Assembly (NCBI GenBank): GCA_903848965.1
Contig: CAINHV010000575.1
Location: 1-33,102 of the forward strand
Direction of reading: 5' to 3'
DNA length: 33,102 bases
Source: an uncultured Opitutia bacterium
GTDB taxonomy: Bacteria; Verrucomicrobiota; Verrucomicrobiia; Opitutales; Opitutaceae
The position numbers were made by a program, and so were the translations under genes. Below are positions 17,495 through 24,588 of this stretch, in pieces. Position 1 is the first letter of the stretch, and every line of letters starts with the position of its first letter. The notes under the pieces were generated by a model, which did no database searches, was not told where the DNA came from, and saw only the letters and a program-made list of their open reading frames with translations.

Positions 17495-18454
17495 ATGGTT
17501 CTTCTGCGGGCCCTCTTCGTCATGGCCATCCTGCCGTGGGTGGCCGGATGCGGTTTGGTCCATTTCGGCCGCCAGACCTCCAGCGTGACTGGCGGGGGCG
17601 ATGCCGCCCTCACGCAGGCCTACACCAATCTCAGTACCAGCCATAAAATCCTTCAACAGGAGCTGGCCCTCGCCCGCAAGGAAGGGGAGGCGCTGCGGGT
17701 TGCGCTGGAGCGCGGCGCCGGTCAGCCGGGATCGAGCGCCACGAGCGGCCGGCTCGAGGAACTGACCCGCGAACTTGCCACGCTTCGCGCCAACTACGCC
17801 CGGCTGCAGGCCGAACGCAGCGCGACGGCGGCGGGCCAGGCTCCCGCGGCCTCCGGCGGGCTCGCCGCCGTGGAGGAGAAGCTGGCCTCCTCGCAGCGCA
17901 ACTTCACCCAGTGGCAGGAGGAAAACGCCCGGCTCAGCCGGGACCTCGACCGTACCCGGACCGAGAACGCTGGCCTGGCCGAGCTCCTCAAGTCCGTGTC
18001 CCAGCAGAACAACCAGGCGCAAGCGGCGGTCGTGCAGCTCAACGCCGAACTCCTCGCGCAGCGCGACGCCCGCGGTCGGGCGGAACAGGCTACCGCCGCG
18101 GTCCGGGCACAAATGGCCACCGTGATGGCGCAGGCCGGAAAAACGCCCGGGACCGAAGCCGCGGGTGACGCTCCCCTTTCCGGCCTGCAATTCGCCAAGG
18201 CTCCGCCGGCCGAAGCCTCCGCCACGGCCGAACTTCGAATCTCGCCCGAGCGACTTCGCGGGGTGCCGGACGCGACATCCCCGGTGCCGCGGCGCATCCA
18301 CGTCGTCCGGGAGGGCGACACCCTCGACAAGCTGGCGCGCCAATATTACGACGCCCCCGCCCGCTGGCGCCAAATCTACGATGCCAACGAAGCCATCCTC
18401 ACCGGTGGCCGCCCTCTGCACGTCGGCATGGAGCTCGAGATCCCGGCGCCGTGA
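17495..18454 (+). CDS. Coiled-coil LysM lipoprotein, paralogue
   Basis: 319 residues. The signal MVLLRALFVMAILPWVAG precedes Cys19 (lipobox VAGC). Residues about 35-205 are coiled coil (THKILQQELALAR-like helices, LATLRANYARLQAER, LNAELLAQRDARGRAEQ). The C-terminus carries a LysM domain (HVVREGDTLDKLARQYYDAP, then RWRQIYDANEAIL, ending LEIPAP). It is a shorter paralogue of the 14796 gene; both lipoproteins begin their mature part with CGxVHxGR. The exported oxidoreductase, in opposite orientation, separates the two. It is followed 44 bases later by ppnP. Its likely role is a membrane-to-peptidoglycan link. Confidence 0.87.
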   Translation: MVLLRALFVMAILPWVAGCGLVHFGRQTSSVTGGGDAALTQAYTNLSTSHKILQQELALARKEGEALRVALERGAGQPGSSATSGRLEELTRELATLRANYARLQAERSATAAGQAPAASGGLAAVEEKLASSQRNFTQWQEENARLSRDLDRTRTENAGLAELLKSVSQQNNQAQAAVVQLNAELLAQRDARGRAEQATAAVRAQMATVMAQAGKTPGTEAAGDAPLSGLQFAKAPPAEASATAELRISPERLRGVPDATSPVPRRIHVVREGDTLDKLARQYYDAPARWRQIYDANEAILTGGRPLHVGMELEIPAP

Positions 18455-18498
18455 ACCAACGCTTGCCTCCGCCGCGCGGTAACGACATCACGCGACCC

Positions 18499-18831
18499 AT
18501 GTCCTCGCTTCCCGCCCAATTCGGTGGCGTCACCGTCGTCACGAAGGCCAATGTGTATTTCGACGGCAATGTCGTCAGCCACACCGTGCTGTTCAAGGAC
18601 GACACCAAGAAGACCCTCGGCCTGATTCGCCCGGGCACCTACCATTTCAACACCGGTGCACCCGAGCGGATGGAGATTGTCGCCGGGGCCTGCCGCGTGA
18701 CTCTCGACGGAGCGACGGCCACGCAGGACTATGCGGCGGGCACGTTTTTCGACGTCCCTGGCCAAAGCGGCTTCACCATCGCCGTCAGTGCAGGGCTGTG
18801 TGAATATATCTGCTCCTTCCTCCCCGCGTAA
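18499..18831 (+). CDS. ppnP: Pyrimidine/purine nucleoside phosphorylase PpnP
   Basis: 110 residues from the ATG at 18499; a GTG at 18451 overlapping the previous stop would add 16 residues not found in the family. It is a small cupin of the DUF1255/YaiE family: NVYFDGNVVSHTVLF, then LGLIRPGTYHFNTGAPERME, AGTFFDVPGQSGFTI and a terminal CEYICSFL. These match E. coli PpnP in order and spacing. PpnP phosphorolyses many nucleosides to base plus ribose-1-phosphate in the cytoplasm. It may share a transcript with the LysM lipoprotein upstream, but no functional link is evident. Confidence 0.92.
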   Translation: MSSLPAQFGGVTVVTKANVYFDGNVVSHTVLFKDDTKKTLGLIRPGTYHFNTGAPERMEIVAGACRVTLDGATATQDYAAGTFFDVPGQSGFTIAVSAGLCEYICSFLPA

Positions 18832-18861
18832 GGCGGAGCCGAAGCCGGCATGAATTCGTCC

Positions 18862-18910
18862 GCCGCCAGCGCGGGCATCTTCGCCCGCCTGAAGGCGGCA
18901 ATGTTTTACG
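18862..18910 (+). terminator. Possible terminator after ppnP
   Basis: A two-part stem: GCCGCC (18862-18867) pairs with GGCGGC (18894-18899), enclosing a perfect GCGGGC-ATCTTC-GCCCGC hairpin (18871-18888). AATGTTTT follows. The position, 31 bases after the ppnP stop and before the pilin gene, fits a rho-independent terminator, though the T-run is short. Confidence 0.4.
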
Positions 18911-19008
18911 AACCGCCGGAGGAAGACCTCGACCGGCCGCGCGGCAAATTATCGGACAATCTGCCTGCATTTTGCCCATCAGTATGCCATACGATTGCAC
19001 CAATCCCC

Positions 19009-19356
19009 ATGAAGCAAATTTCCCAAAAGGGCTTCACTCTCGTCGAAATCATGATCGTGGTCGTAATCATCGGGATGCTCGCCGCGATGGCGATCCCCGG
19101 GTTTCAGAAGGTGCGGTTGGCTTCGCAGGACAAGGCCGTGCTCAACAACGCCCGGCAACTCGCGGCCGCCGCCGATCAATACATGATGGAGAACGGTGCC
19201 ACTTTCGTCGGCTACAACCAGTTGGTCGGAGCCACGAATTACGTGAAGTCGATCAACCTGGTGGCGGCGGAGTCCTATCCGGACGGGTATACCCAAGGGA
19301 TGGCCATCACGATCTCCGGGGTCGCGGGCTCGCGGACGATCACCTACGGGCTCTGA
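19009..19356 (+). CDS. Type IV prepilin / pseudopilin
   Basis: 115 residues from the ATG at 19009, giving the short basic leader MKQISQKG cut before Phe. The class III signal GFTLVEIMIVVVIIGMLAAM has the conserved Glu at mature position 5. The mature part is about 107 residues, with one long N-terminal helix (KVRLASQDKAVLNNARQLAA) and a small C-terminal domain. No Cys pair is present. It could be a type IV pilin or type II secretion pseudopilin; no assembly genes lie nearby. An in-frame ATG at 18850 would add 53 residues before the leader and is unlikely, since prepilin peptidase substrates have short leaders. Confidence 0.92.
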   Translation: MKQISQKGFTLVEIMIVVVIIGMLAAMAIPGFQKVRLASQDKAVLNNARQLAAAADQYMMENGATFVGYNQLVGATNYVKSINLVAAESYPDGYTQGMAITISGVAGSRTITYGL

Positions 19357-19449
19357 GTCGCGGGCGAGACTCTCTTCCCCGCTTCGGCCCGAGTGCCGTG
19401 CGCTGCAGGTTTGCCAAGAAACCGTACGGTGGCTAGTCTGCCTTTACTC

Positions 19450-19983
19450 ATGCGGAACGTCTTTTTTCTCGTCCTGCTCGGCGCGGGGCTACTGACGGCG
19501 GCGCTGGTCACCCGATCGGGCATCCTAGCCCGGAAGGATCCCGGTCGCCCAATCAACAAGGCGATGCGCGAAGCGTTGGATCGCAATTCCCCGCAGTGGA
19601 GCACCGACGACGCGATGCTGATCGCGAAGACCTACGGCAACGCCCACAAGACGCCGTCCGGTCTCCAATATATCGTGCGGGCCCGCGGCACGGGCGAGGC
19701 CATGCCCACCATCGGCAACGAAGTGACCTGCCATTACGACGGCCGGTTCCTCGACGGCACCTCCTTCGACAGTTCCTACCGCCGCGGTGCACCGCTCACG
19801 TTCCGCGTCGGCATGGGCAGCGTGATTCGCGGCTGGGAGGACGCCTTCATGACGATGCGCAAGGGCGAGAAGCGCACGTTGATCATTCCCTACTGGCTGG
19901 CCTACGGCGAAAAGGGCCGGTCGCCCACGATTCCCCCCAAGGCCACACTGGTGTTCGACGTCGAGCTGATCGACTGGCGCTGA
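19450..19983 (+). CDS. Membrane-anchored FKBP-type peptidyl-prolyl isomerase
   Basis: 177 residues. The N-terminal segment MRNVFFLVLLGAGLLTAALV is a signal anchor or uncleaved signal. After about 65 residues of linker comes one FKBP domain (about 88-175): VTCHYDGRFLDGTSFDSSY, FRVGMGSVIRGWEDAFMTM, KRTLIIPYWLAYGEKG and FDVELIDW. The active-site Tyr, Phe, Asp, Val-Ile and Trp are all in place (Tyr97, Asp107, Val125-Ile126, Trp129). It catalyses prolyl cis-trans isomerisation, here probably on envelope proteins in the periplasm. The gene stands alone after the prepilin. Confidence 0.93.
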   Translation: MRNVFFLVLLGAGLLTAALVTRSGILARKDPGRPINKAMREALDRNSPQWSTDDAMLIAKTYGNAHKTPSGLQYIVRARGTGEAMPTIGNEVTCHYDGRFLDGTSFDSSYRRGAPLTFRVGMGSVIRGWEDAFMTMRKGEKRTLIIPYWLAYGEKGRSPTIPPKATLVFDVELIDWR

Positions 19984-20169
19984 AGCGAGATCGTGCAGGT
20001 GACAGCAGGGCCGGCACTCGCGACGGACCCGTGAACCTCGTGCATTTGCGGCCGGCCGACGAGCGGCAGCCCGACCCTAATTCGTCTCGGCCCGCCCGCC
20101 GTTGAAACTTTGCGCTTTCAAACGTCCGGTGCGGCTTGACCGTGCCCGGGCCGCGAAACGCCCACCGAG

Positions 20170-20970
20170 CTACAACCCGAGCAGGCTGCCGTTCCGCTTG
20201 ATCCAGAGTTCGGCGTCGCGCCAACCCGGACAGACTTCCTCCACCCGGGCCCAAAACCTGGCCGAGTGATTCATTTCCCGGAGGTGCATCAACTCGTGGT
20301 AAATGATGTAGTCGCGCACGAAGTCCGGCGACTGCACGAGCCGCCAGTTGAGCGAGATCGTGCCGTTCGCGGAACACGAACCCCACCGCGAACGCTGGTT
20401 GCGCACGACGACCTGTTTCGCGTCCGAGCCCGTCAAGGCAGCCAGCTCCCACGTCCGGCCGGGGAGTTCGATCTTGGCCCGTCGAAGAAAATGCGCCTCA
20501 AGGGTCGGACGCAGATCGCCCTCGAGCCGGGAAATGCGAAACACATCGGCCGCCAGACAGACCTGCGGCCGGTCTGCCACCGCGGACGCCACCCGAACCG
20601 AGGTCATTTCCCCGCGCCACAACACCAGGGTTCCGATGGTCCAGATGCCCGCGGAACTCGGCCGGCGCCGCTGCCGCTCGCGGGCCCGCTCCAGCCACTC
20701 GCCATGCCGCTCGACAAAGCGCAGCGCCTCGCGCTCCGAACCCCGGGCGGGAATGGTGGCGATCGCCGTGCCGTCGCGCTTCAGGGTGAGCCGATAGTTG
20801 AGGGCCCGATCGCTCCGCTGGAAAACGATGCCCTCCTCCGGGCGGGCGGAATCGCCGGCCGGCGCGGGCCGATTCAAGGGCTCACTCCCGGCGGTAATCC
20901 GCGGGGCGCCGTCGAACTGAAAAAGAGTCTGGTCGCGCACGTCGAAGGATGGAATTCCGTCCCGCTCCAT
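20170..20970 (-). CDS. YgjP-like zinc metallopeptidase (DUF45)
   Basis: 266 residues. The C-terminal half carries the YgjP/WLM signature: RNQRSRWGSCSANGTISLNW, then the zinc site HELMH (His225, Glu226, His229), followed by LREMNHSARFW with a further His235 and Trp. This HExxH layout is that of DUF45 (PF01863) SprT-related proteases. The first 100 residues are less conserved and include an RDGTAIATIPARGSEREALR stretch typical of the family's beta-rich N-domain. No signal peptide is seen, so it is cytoplasmic. Its natural substrate is unknown. Confidence 0.9.
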   Translation of the reverse strand: MERDGIPSFDVRDQTLFQFDGAPRITAGSEPLNRPAPAGDSARPEEGIVFQRSDRALNYRLTLKRDGTAIATIPARGSEREALRFVERHGEWLERARERQRRRPSSAGIWTIGTLVLWRGEMTSVRVASAVADRPQVCLAADVFRISRLEGDLRPTLEAHFLRRAKIELPGRTWELAALTGSDAKQVVVRNQRSRWGSCSANGTISLNWRLVQSPDFVRDYIIYHELMHLREMNHSARFWARVEEVCPGWRDAELWIKRNGSLLGL

Positions 20971-20991
20971 TTCGCGGCGAGGCGCGCCGCG

Positions 20992-21042
20992 ATGACAACG
21001 ATTTTTATCGGTGACGTCGATGGCGGGGCCGGCCGCGACTGA
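20992..21042 (+). pseudogene. Possible N-terminal stub of a YmdB-type phosphoesterase
   Basis: A 16-codon frame from an ATG reads MTTIFIGDVDGGAGRD then TGA. From memory, B. subtilis YmdB-type 2',3'-cyclic phosphodiesterases begin with M-x3-FIGDV-x-G-x2-GRD, which fits at 10 of 16 positions with no gap. The rest of the roughly 260-residue gene is absent: the next 98 bases are noncoding before the hydroxyacid oxidase stop. The match is short and could be chance. It is listed because the same pattern, a start codon plus a glycine motif then a stop, is seen at 10766. Confidence 0.3.
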
Positions 21043-21140
21043 AGCCTTGAGTGCCGATGAATGCCCGGCCGTCGTTGGGGAGCCCCCATCGCATCGCTGG
21101 CGCGGCGCTTCGACTCCGGATCCGTTTTATTGAAGCCGCC

Positions 21141-22253
21141 CTAACTCCAGATCACGGAACGGCCGATCGAGGCGATCGTCGGCCGCCCGGTCGAGGCCAT
21201 CGCCATCTCGAGTTCCCGCCGCAGGATGTTGATCACATGCGCGACGCCCTCGGATCCACCGACGGCGAGACCGCAAAGGTAAGGGCGTCCAATCAGGACC
21301 GCCGACGCCCCGAGCGCCACGGCCTTGAGAATATCCGTCCCGCGACGCACGCCGCCATCGACCAGCACGGGGATGCGTCCGGCAACCCGCTCCGCCACCG
21401 GCACCAGCGCATCAATCGCCGCCGGCACGGTATCCACATTGCGGCCACCATGGTTCGACACGATGATGCCCTGGACGCCGGCGTCGACCGCCCGGGCCGC
21501 ATCGTCGGGATTCATGATGCCCTTCAACAGCACCGGCATCGAGGTCAGGGAACGCAGCCAGGCCACGTCCTGCCACGTCACCGTCGGATCCTGCACCGCA
21601 CTGTAAATCGTGCCGCCCGTGGCCCGCTGTGCCCCGGTCGCGGCCTTCAGTCCGCGCAGGTTGGCCCGCTCCATTCCCGCCGGCAGCGTGAACTGACTGC
21701 GGGTCTCGCGGTAGCGCGGCCCGAGCACCGGCGAATCGATCGTGATGACCAAAGCCTGGCAGCCCGCCGCCTCCGCCCGCTGCACGAGCGACCGCGTGAC
21801 CTCGCGATCCGGCTGCACGTAGAGCTGGAACCAGAGCGGCTGCGTGGCGACCCGCGCCGTGTCCTCGATGCTGACTGTCGATGTGGTGCTCAGCACCATC
21901 GTCGTTCCGGCGAGTCCCGCGCCCTTCACGGTGGCCAGCTCGCCGTCCGGGTGCAGGAGTCTTTGATAAGCCGCCGGCGCGAGGAGGAGCGGCAGCGGCA
22001 TTTCGCGGCCGAAGAGCGTTACGCGCGTGTCGATCTTCGAGACGTCGACGAGAAAATCCGGACGAAGCCGAATCGCCCGAAACCGATCCTCGTTCCAGCC
22101 CAGCGTGACCTCGTCCGCGGCGCCGCCTCTCACGTATTCCCAGGCCATCGTCGACAGGCACGACGGCGCTAGGCGCACGTAATCGGACACATCGACCGGG
22201 GCAGCCATCACAGTGGACGCGGCAGCGGGAGACGGCGGGGGCGTGGGGTTCAT
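21141..22253 (-). CDS. FMN-dependent alpha-hydroxy acid oxidase/dehydrogenase
   Basis: 370 residues from the ATG at 22253; longer frames upstream do not look like protein. It is an FMN TIM barrel with the family residues in place: Tyr40 (AWEYVRGGAADEVTL), Tyr145 in FQLYV, Lys244 in LLKGI, catalytic His268 and Arg271 in SNHGGRNVD, and the FMN-phosphate loop VLVDGGVRRGTDILKA with IGRP. Members oxidise glycolate, L-lactate or long-chain 2-hydroxy acids. No signal or membrane segment is present, so it is a soluble form. It lies 91 bases after the phosphatidyltransferase gene, same strand. Oxidase versus dehydrogenase cannot be decided here. Confidence 0.92.
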   Translation of the reverse strand: MNPTPPPSPAAASTVMAAPVDVSDYVRLAPSCLSTMAWEYVRGGAADEVTLGWNEDRFRAIRLRPDFLVDVSKIDTRVTLFGREMPLPLLLAPAAYQRLLHPDGELATVKGAGLAGTTMVLSTTSTVSIEDTARVATQPLWFQLYVQPDREVTRSLVQRAEAAGCQALVITIDSPVLGPRYRETRSQFTLPAGMERANLRGLKAATGAQRATGGTIYSAVQDPTVTWQDVAWLRSLTSMPVLLKGIMNPDDAARAVDAGVQGIIVSNHGGRNVDTVPAAIDALVPVAERVAGRIPVLVDGGVRRGTDILKAVALGASAVLIGRPYLCGLAVGGSEGVAHVINILRRELEMAMASTGRPTIASIGRSVIWS

Positions 22254-22344
22254 GCGCGAGGACGAAAAGCGATCGCAGCTAAAGACTGCGGCCGAGCGAG
22301 GCGCAAGCGCGCCGGTGCCGGCGGCGACCTGACCCAGTCCTGGC

Positions 22345-22950
22345 CTAGTGCGCGCCGTCCGCCGGATCCACCGCGGCGGCGCGGTTGGCCTGCCGAAATT
22401 TCCAGGCGTGCCAGGCACTCGGCATCTCACCGACGTGCCGCGGTAAAAGGAGCGCGATGGTCACCTCGTCCACGCCGGCACAAATCTGCAGGGCGATCGC
22501 GACGTGAAACGGCACCTCAGAGTAGTCGGCGAGCAGCGGAATCATGGAAAGCGCGCACGCCGCCCCGCCCGCCTTGGCCAGCCAGGTGTGGTAGCACGGG
22601 GCCCGGCCGAGCCGCACAAAGCCGAAGACCACGACGCCGAAAAAAGCGCCCAGCCCCGCGACAATCCACGGGAGCTCCCGCTCGAACGTGCCGGGCCAGA
22701 GCAACGCAATGCCCAAAATGCCGGCGAACATGGTGACGTAATCCGCCATGCTATCGAGTTTCCGTCCGCGTTCGGAGTACGCGTTGAACTTTCGCGCGAG
22801 GTAGCCGTCGAAAACATCCGTGCTGAGCGCCAGCCCAAGGAGCACTATAAACGCGCGCCGTGAATCCGCGAGCGCCGCGCCCAGCACCACGGGCATCAGC
22901 GCGAGCCGCGTCCCGCTCAGGACATTCGGCCAGTGCTTCGGATTGATCAT
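22345..22950 (-). CDS. CDP-alcohol phosphatidyltransferase
   Basis: 201 residues. It contains the full CDP-alcohol phosphotransferase signature, D-x2-DG-x2-AR-x8-G-x3-D-x3-D, as Asp45, Asp48, Gly49, Arg53, Gly62, Asp66 and Asp70. Several hydrophobic helices follow (RAFIVLLGLALSTD before the motif; YVTMFAGILGIALLWPG and GLGAFFGVVVFGFVRLG after it). It starts MINPKHWPNVLSGTRLALMP, the usual amphipathic entry of PgsA-like enzymes. It transfers a phosphatidyl group from CDP-diacylglycerol to an alcohol in the inner membrane. Whether the acceptor is glycerol-3-phosphate or another alcohol is not clear. It lies 62 bases after the phosphoesterase gene. Confidence 0.88.
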   Translation of the reverse strand: MINPKHWPNVLSGTRLALMPVVLGAALADSRRAFIVLLGLALSTDVFDGYLARKFNAYSERGRKLDSMADYVTMFAGILGIALLWPGTFERELPWIVAGLGAFFGVVVFGFVRLGRAPCYHTWLAKAGGAACALSMIPLLADYSEVPFHVAIALQICAGVDEVTIALLLPRHVGEMPSAWHAWKFRQANRAAAVDPADGAH

Positions 22951-23012
22951 GCGCCCATCCGTTCCCCGGGGTCGACCGGAGTCAACCGGAGACCACGCCA
23001 CCCAGCCCGGAA

Positions 23013-23453
23013 TTAAACTCGAACTATCTCCCAGACCAACGGACCGGCGCGGTTGATGGTCAGCCAGGCATAGCTCGCCGGCGCCCCGCGATTCGGCCGC
23101 GTGATGCAGCCGGGATTCAGCCACCGCACACCCGCGGCATCGGTTTCGTCCCGGGGCACGTGCGTGTGGCCATGCAGCACAAAGTCGGCGTGCTTCGGCG
23201 CCCGGGCCGGCGGGATGTGCACCAAGTGAAAGCGAAGTCCTTCCCGCCGCAGGTCCAGCGTCAGCGGCCAGCCCGGCTCGGCATCGCAATTGCCCATCAC
23301 CAGCCGCAACGGTGGTCCCAGTTGTAGAAACTCGACCAGAGTTTCCGGCGCACAGACGTCGCCCAGATGCCAAATCTCGTCAGCCCCGCGGAGCCGTTCC
23401 GGGAGCCCAGCCGGATAGCGATCATGGGTGTCGGAAATCACCGCGATGCGCAT
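23013..23453 (-). CDS. YfcE/MJ0936-type metallophosphoesterase
   Basis: 146 residues with all five calcineurin-like motifs: ISDTHD (Asp8, His10), HLGDV (Asp32), GNCD (Asn55, Asp57), VHIPP (His79) and LHGHTHVP (His94, His96, His98). The small size, without extra domains, fits the YfcE family of phosphodiesterases active on cyclic or bis-phosphoester model substrates. It is cytoplasmic. The gene is divergent from rpmH across a 159-base gap and heads a minus-strand run with the phosphatidyltransferase and hydroxyacid oxidase. Confidence 0.9.
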   Translation of the reverse strand: MRIAVISDTHDRYPAGLPERLRGADEIWHLGDVCAPETLVEFLQLGPPLRLVMGNCDAEPGWPLTLDLRREGLRFHLVHIPPARAPKHADFVLHGHTHVPRDETDAAGVRWLNPGCITRPNRGAPASYAWLTINRAGPLVWEIVRV

Positions 23454-23559
23454 AGCCGGCGACGTTGACGAAATCCGGTTCCGAAACCACGCCAAAGTCG
23501 GGAGTCGCTCGCCCCAATCCCGTCCCTGCACCGTGTCTCCCACCTCCCGGCAAAGCCCC

Positions 23560-23590
23560 TTGACACCCCCCGGTGGCTGCGGCACCTCTG
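23560..23590 (+). promoter_or_regulatory. Possible rpmH promoter
   Basis: A perfect sigma-70-type -35 box TTGACA lies at 23560-23565, 47 bases before the rpmH start. At the expected distance the sequence is CACCTC, which is a poor -10 box, so only half of the promoter is convincing. Confidence 0.35.
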
Positions 23591-23612
23591 ACCCTCTTTT
23601 CTCGACACTTTT

Positions 23613-23750
23613 ATGAAGCCTACATTCCGTCCGCACCGCAAGAAGCGCGCCCGCAAGATTGGTTACCGTGCCCGGATGGCCACCCCAGGCGGCCGCAAGG
23701 TCATCCGCGCCCGCCGCCTGAAGGGCCGTAAGCGCCTGACCGTCGTCTGA
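23613..23750 (+). CDS. rpmH: 50S ribosomal protein L34
   Basis: 45 residues. It begins [20 protein letters not shown] and continues [20 protein letters not shown] to RLTVV, the standard L34 sequence: Arg/Lys-rich, with the conserved FRPH and MATPGGRKV signatures. The length equals the family norm. It is followed 56 bases later by rnpA, the nearly universal bacterial order. It is part of the large ribosomal subunit. Confidence 0.98.
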   Translation: MKPTFRPHRKKRARKIGYRARMATPGGRKVIRARRLKGRKRLTVV

Positions 23751-23806
23751 TTGCACTCCGGCGGGCGCCTCCGCGACTGCGGCAGGTGGCCTGTGACCTC
23801 CGGCCC

Positions 23807-24211
23807 ATGCGTTTCCGCTCCGAGCAGCACCTGCGCCGTCAGCGTGATATCCGGGCGGTTCGTGAACTCGGGCGTCGGCTCGAGTGCCGGGCTTTCACCG
23901 TTTGGTGGAAGCGCCGCGATCTCGCGTCCGCCGAGTCCGATGCCGTCGCGCCGATTCCTGCACCTCTCCAACGTCCCCGCGTCTGTGTCATTGCTTCAAC
24001 CGCGGCCGTGGGCGGAGCGATCCTGCGCAACCGGGCCAAGCGCCGGCTGCGCGAGATCTTCCGCCATCACCAGGAGCAGGTGCCCGCTGATTGCGATCTT
24101 CTGTTGATCGCCCGCGTCGCCGCCACGGAATGGCCGATCGCCGAACTGGAAAAAAAGTTCAGCGACGCCTGCCGGCAGATTCCACCCGCCCCGGGAGCCG
24201 CGCCCGAATGA
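23807..24211 (+). CDS. rnpA: Ribonuclease P protein component
   Basis: 134 residues from the ATG at 23807, where [20 protein letters not shown] gives the normal N-terminus. The RNase P protein signature is clear: [20 protein letters not shown], the RNR motif that contacts the catalytic RNA. An N-terminal aromatic strand (FTVWWKRRD) and a [13 protein letters not shown] segment also fit. It works with the RnpB RNA to mature tRNA 5' ends. Its TGA overlaps the yidD ATG (ATGA). Confidence 0.96.
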   Translation: MRFRSEQHLRRQRDIRAVRELGRRLECRAFTVWWKRRDLASAESDAVAPIPAPLQRPRVCVIASTAAVGGAILRNRAKRRLREIFRHHQEQVPADCDLLLIARVAATEWPIAELEKKFSDACRQIPPAPGAAPE

Positions 24212-24543
24212 AGAATCCTCGGCCTGTCCTGCGCCCCGCGCTGACAACTCTCCTTCGGCTGCCCGCCGCATTGCTGCTCGCGTTGATCAAGCTCTATCAA
24301 CGCACGCTCTCCCCTGCCCTGCCCGTGCTCACGCTCGGTGCCTGTGGCTGCCGATTCATTCCGACCTGCTCGCACTACGCGGCCGAGGCGATTCGCACCC
24401 ACGGCGCCCTGACCGGCGCGGTGCTCGCCATTCGTCGCCTGCTGAAGTGTACCCCGCTGCACCCCGGCGGCGACGATCCGGTCTCACCCTTTCGCTCCGC
24501 ACGCCGGTCGGCTCCGCCGATCTGCTCCCGTCTCACCACTTAA
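24208..24543 (+). CDS. yidD: Membrane protein insertion efficiency factor YidD
   Basis: 111 residues from the ATG overlapping the rnpA stop. The core is typical: [17 protein letters not shown], then [20 protein letters not shown], and [20 protein letters not shown]. The Cys-rich CRFxPTCSxY motif and the GG-DPVP-like end identify the family. YidD is a small membrane-associated helper of YidC-mediated insertion. It sits between rnpA and yidC, as in most bacteria. The C-terminal 20 residues ([16 protein letters not shown]) go beyond the family consensus. Confidence 0.95.
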   Translation: MKNPRPVLRPALTTLLRLPAALLLALIKLYQRTLSPALPVLTLGACGCRFIPTCSHYAAEAIRTHGALTGAVLAIRRLLKCTPLHPGGDDPVSPFRSARRSAPPICSRLTT

Positions 24544-24588
24544 TAAACGTGACCGTCCCCCGTCCGGCGCCGGTCTCTCCGAATTTTC

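Noticed and set aside
18970-19005. Sigma-54 promoter before the prepilin (TGCCAT...TTGCA)
   Set aside because: The -24 GG is missing and the spacing is off by one; the resemblance is too weak.
18850-19008. 53-residue N-terminal extension of the prepilin
   Set aside because: It would place the class III leader far inside the protein, and the segment includes a terminator-like hairpin.
20100-20125. Small TTGAAA/TTTCAA hairpin between FKBP and metallopeptidase genes
   Set aside because: AT-rich stem of six pairs with a bulge and no T-run; too weak to call.
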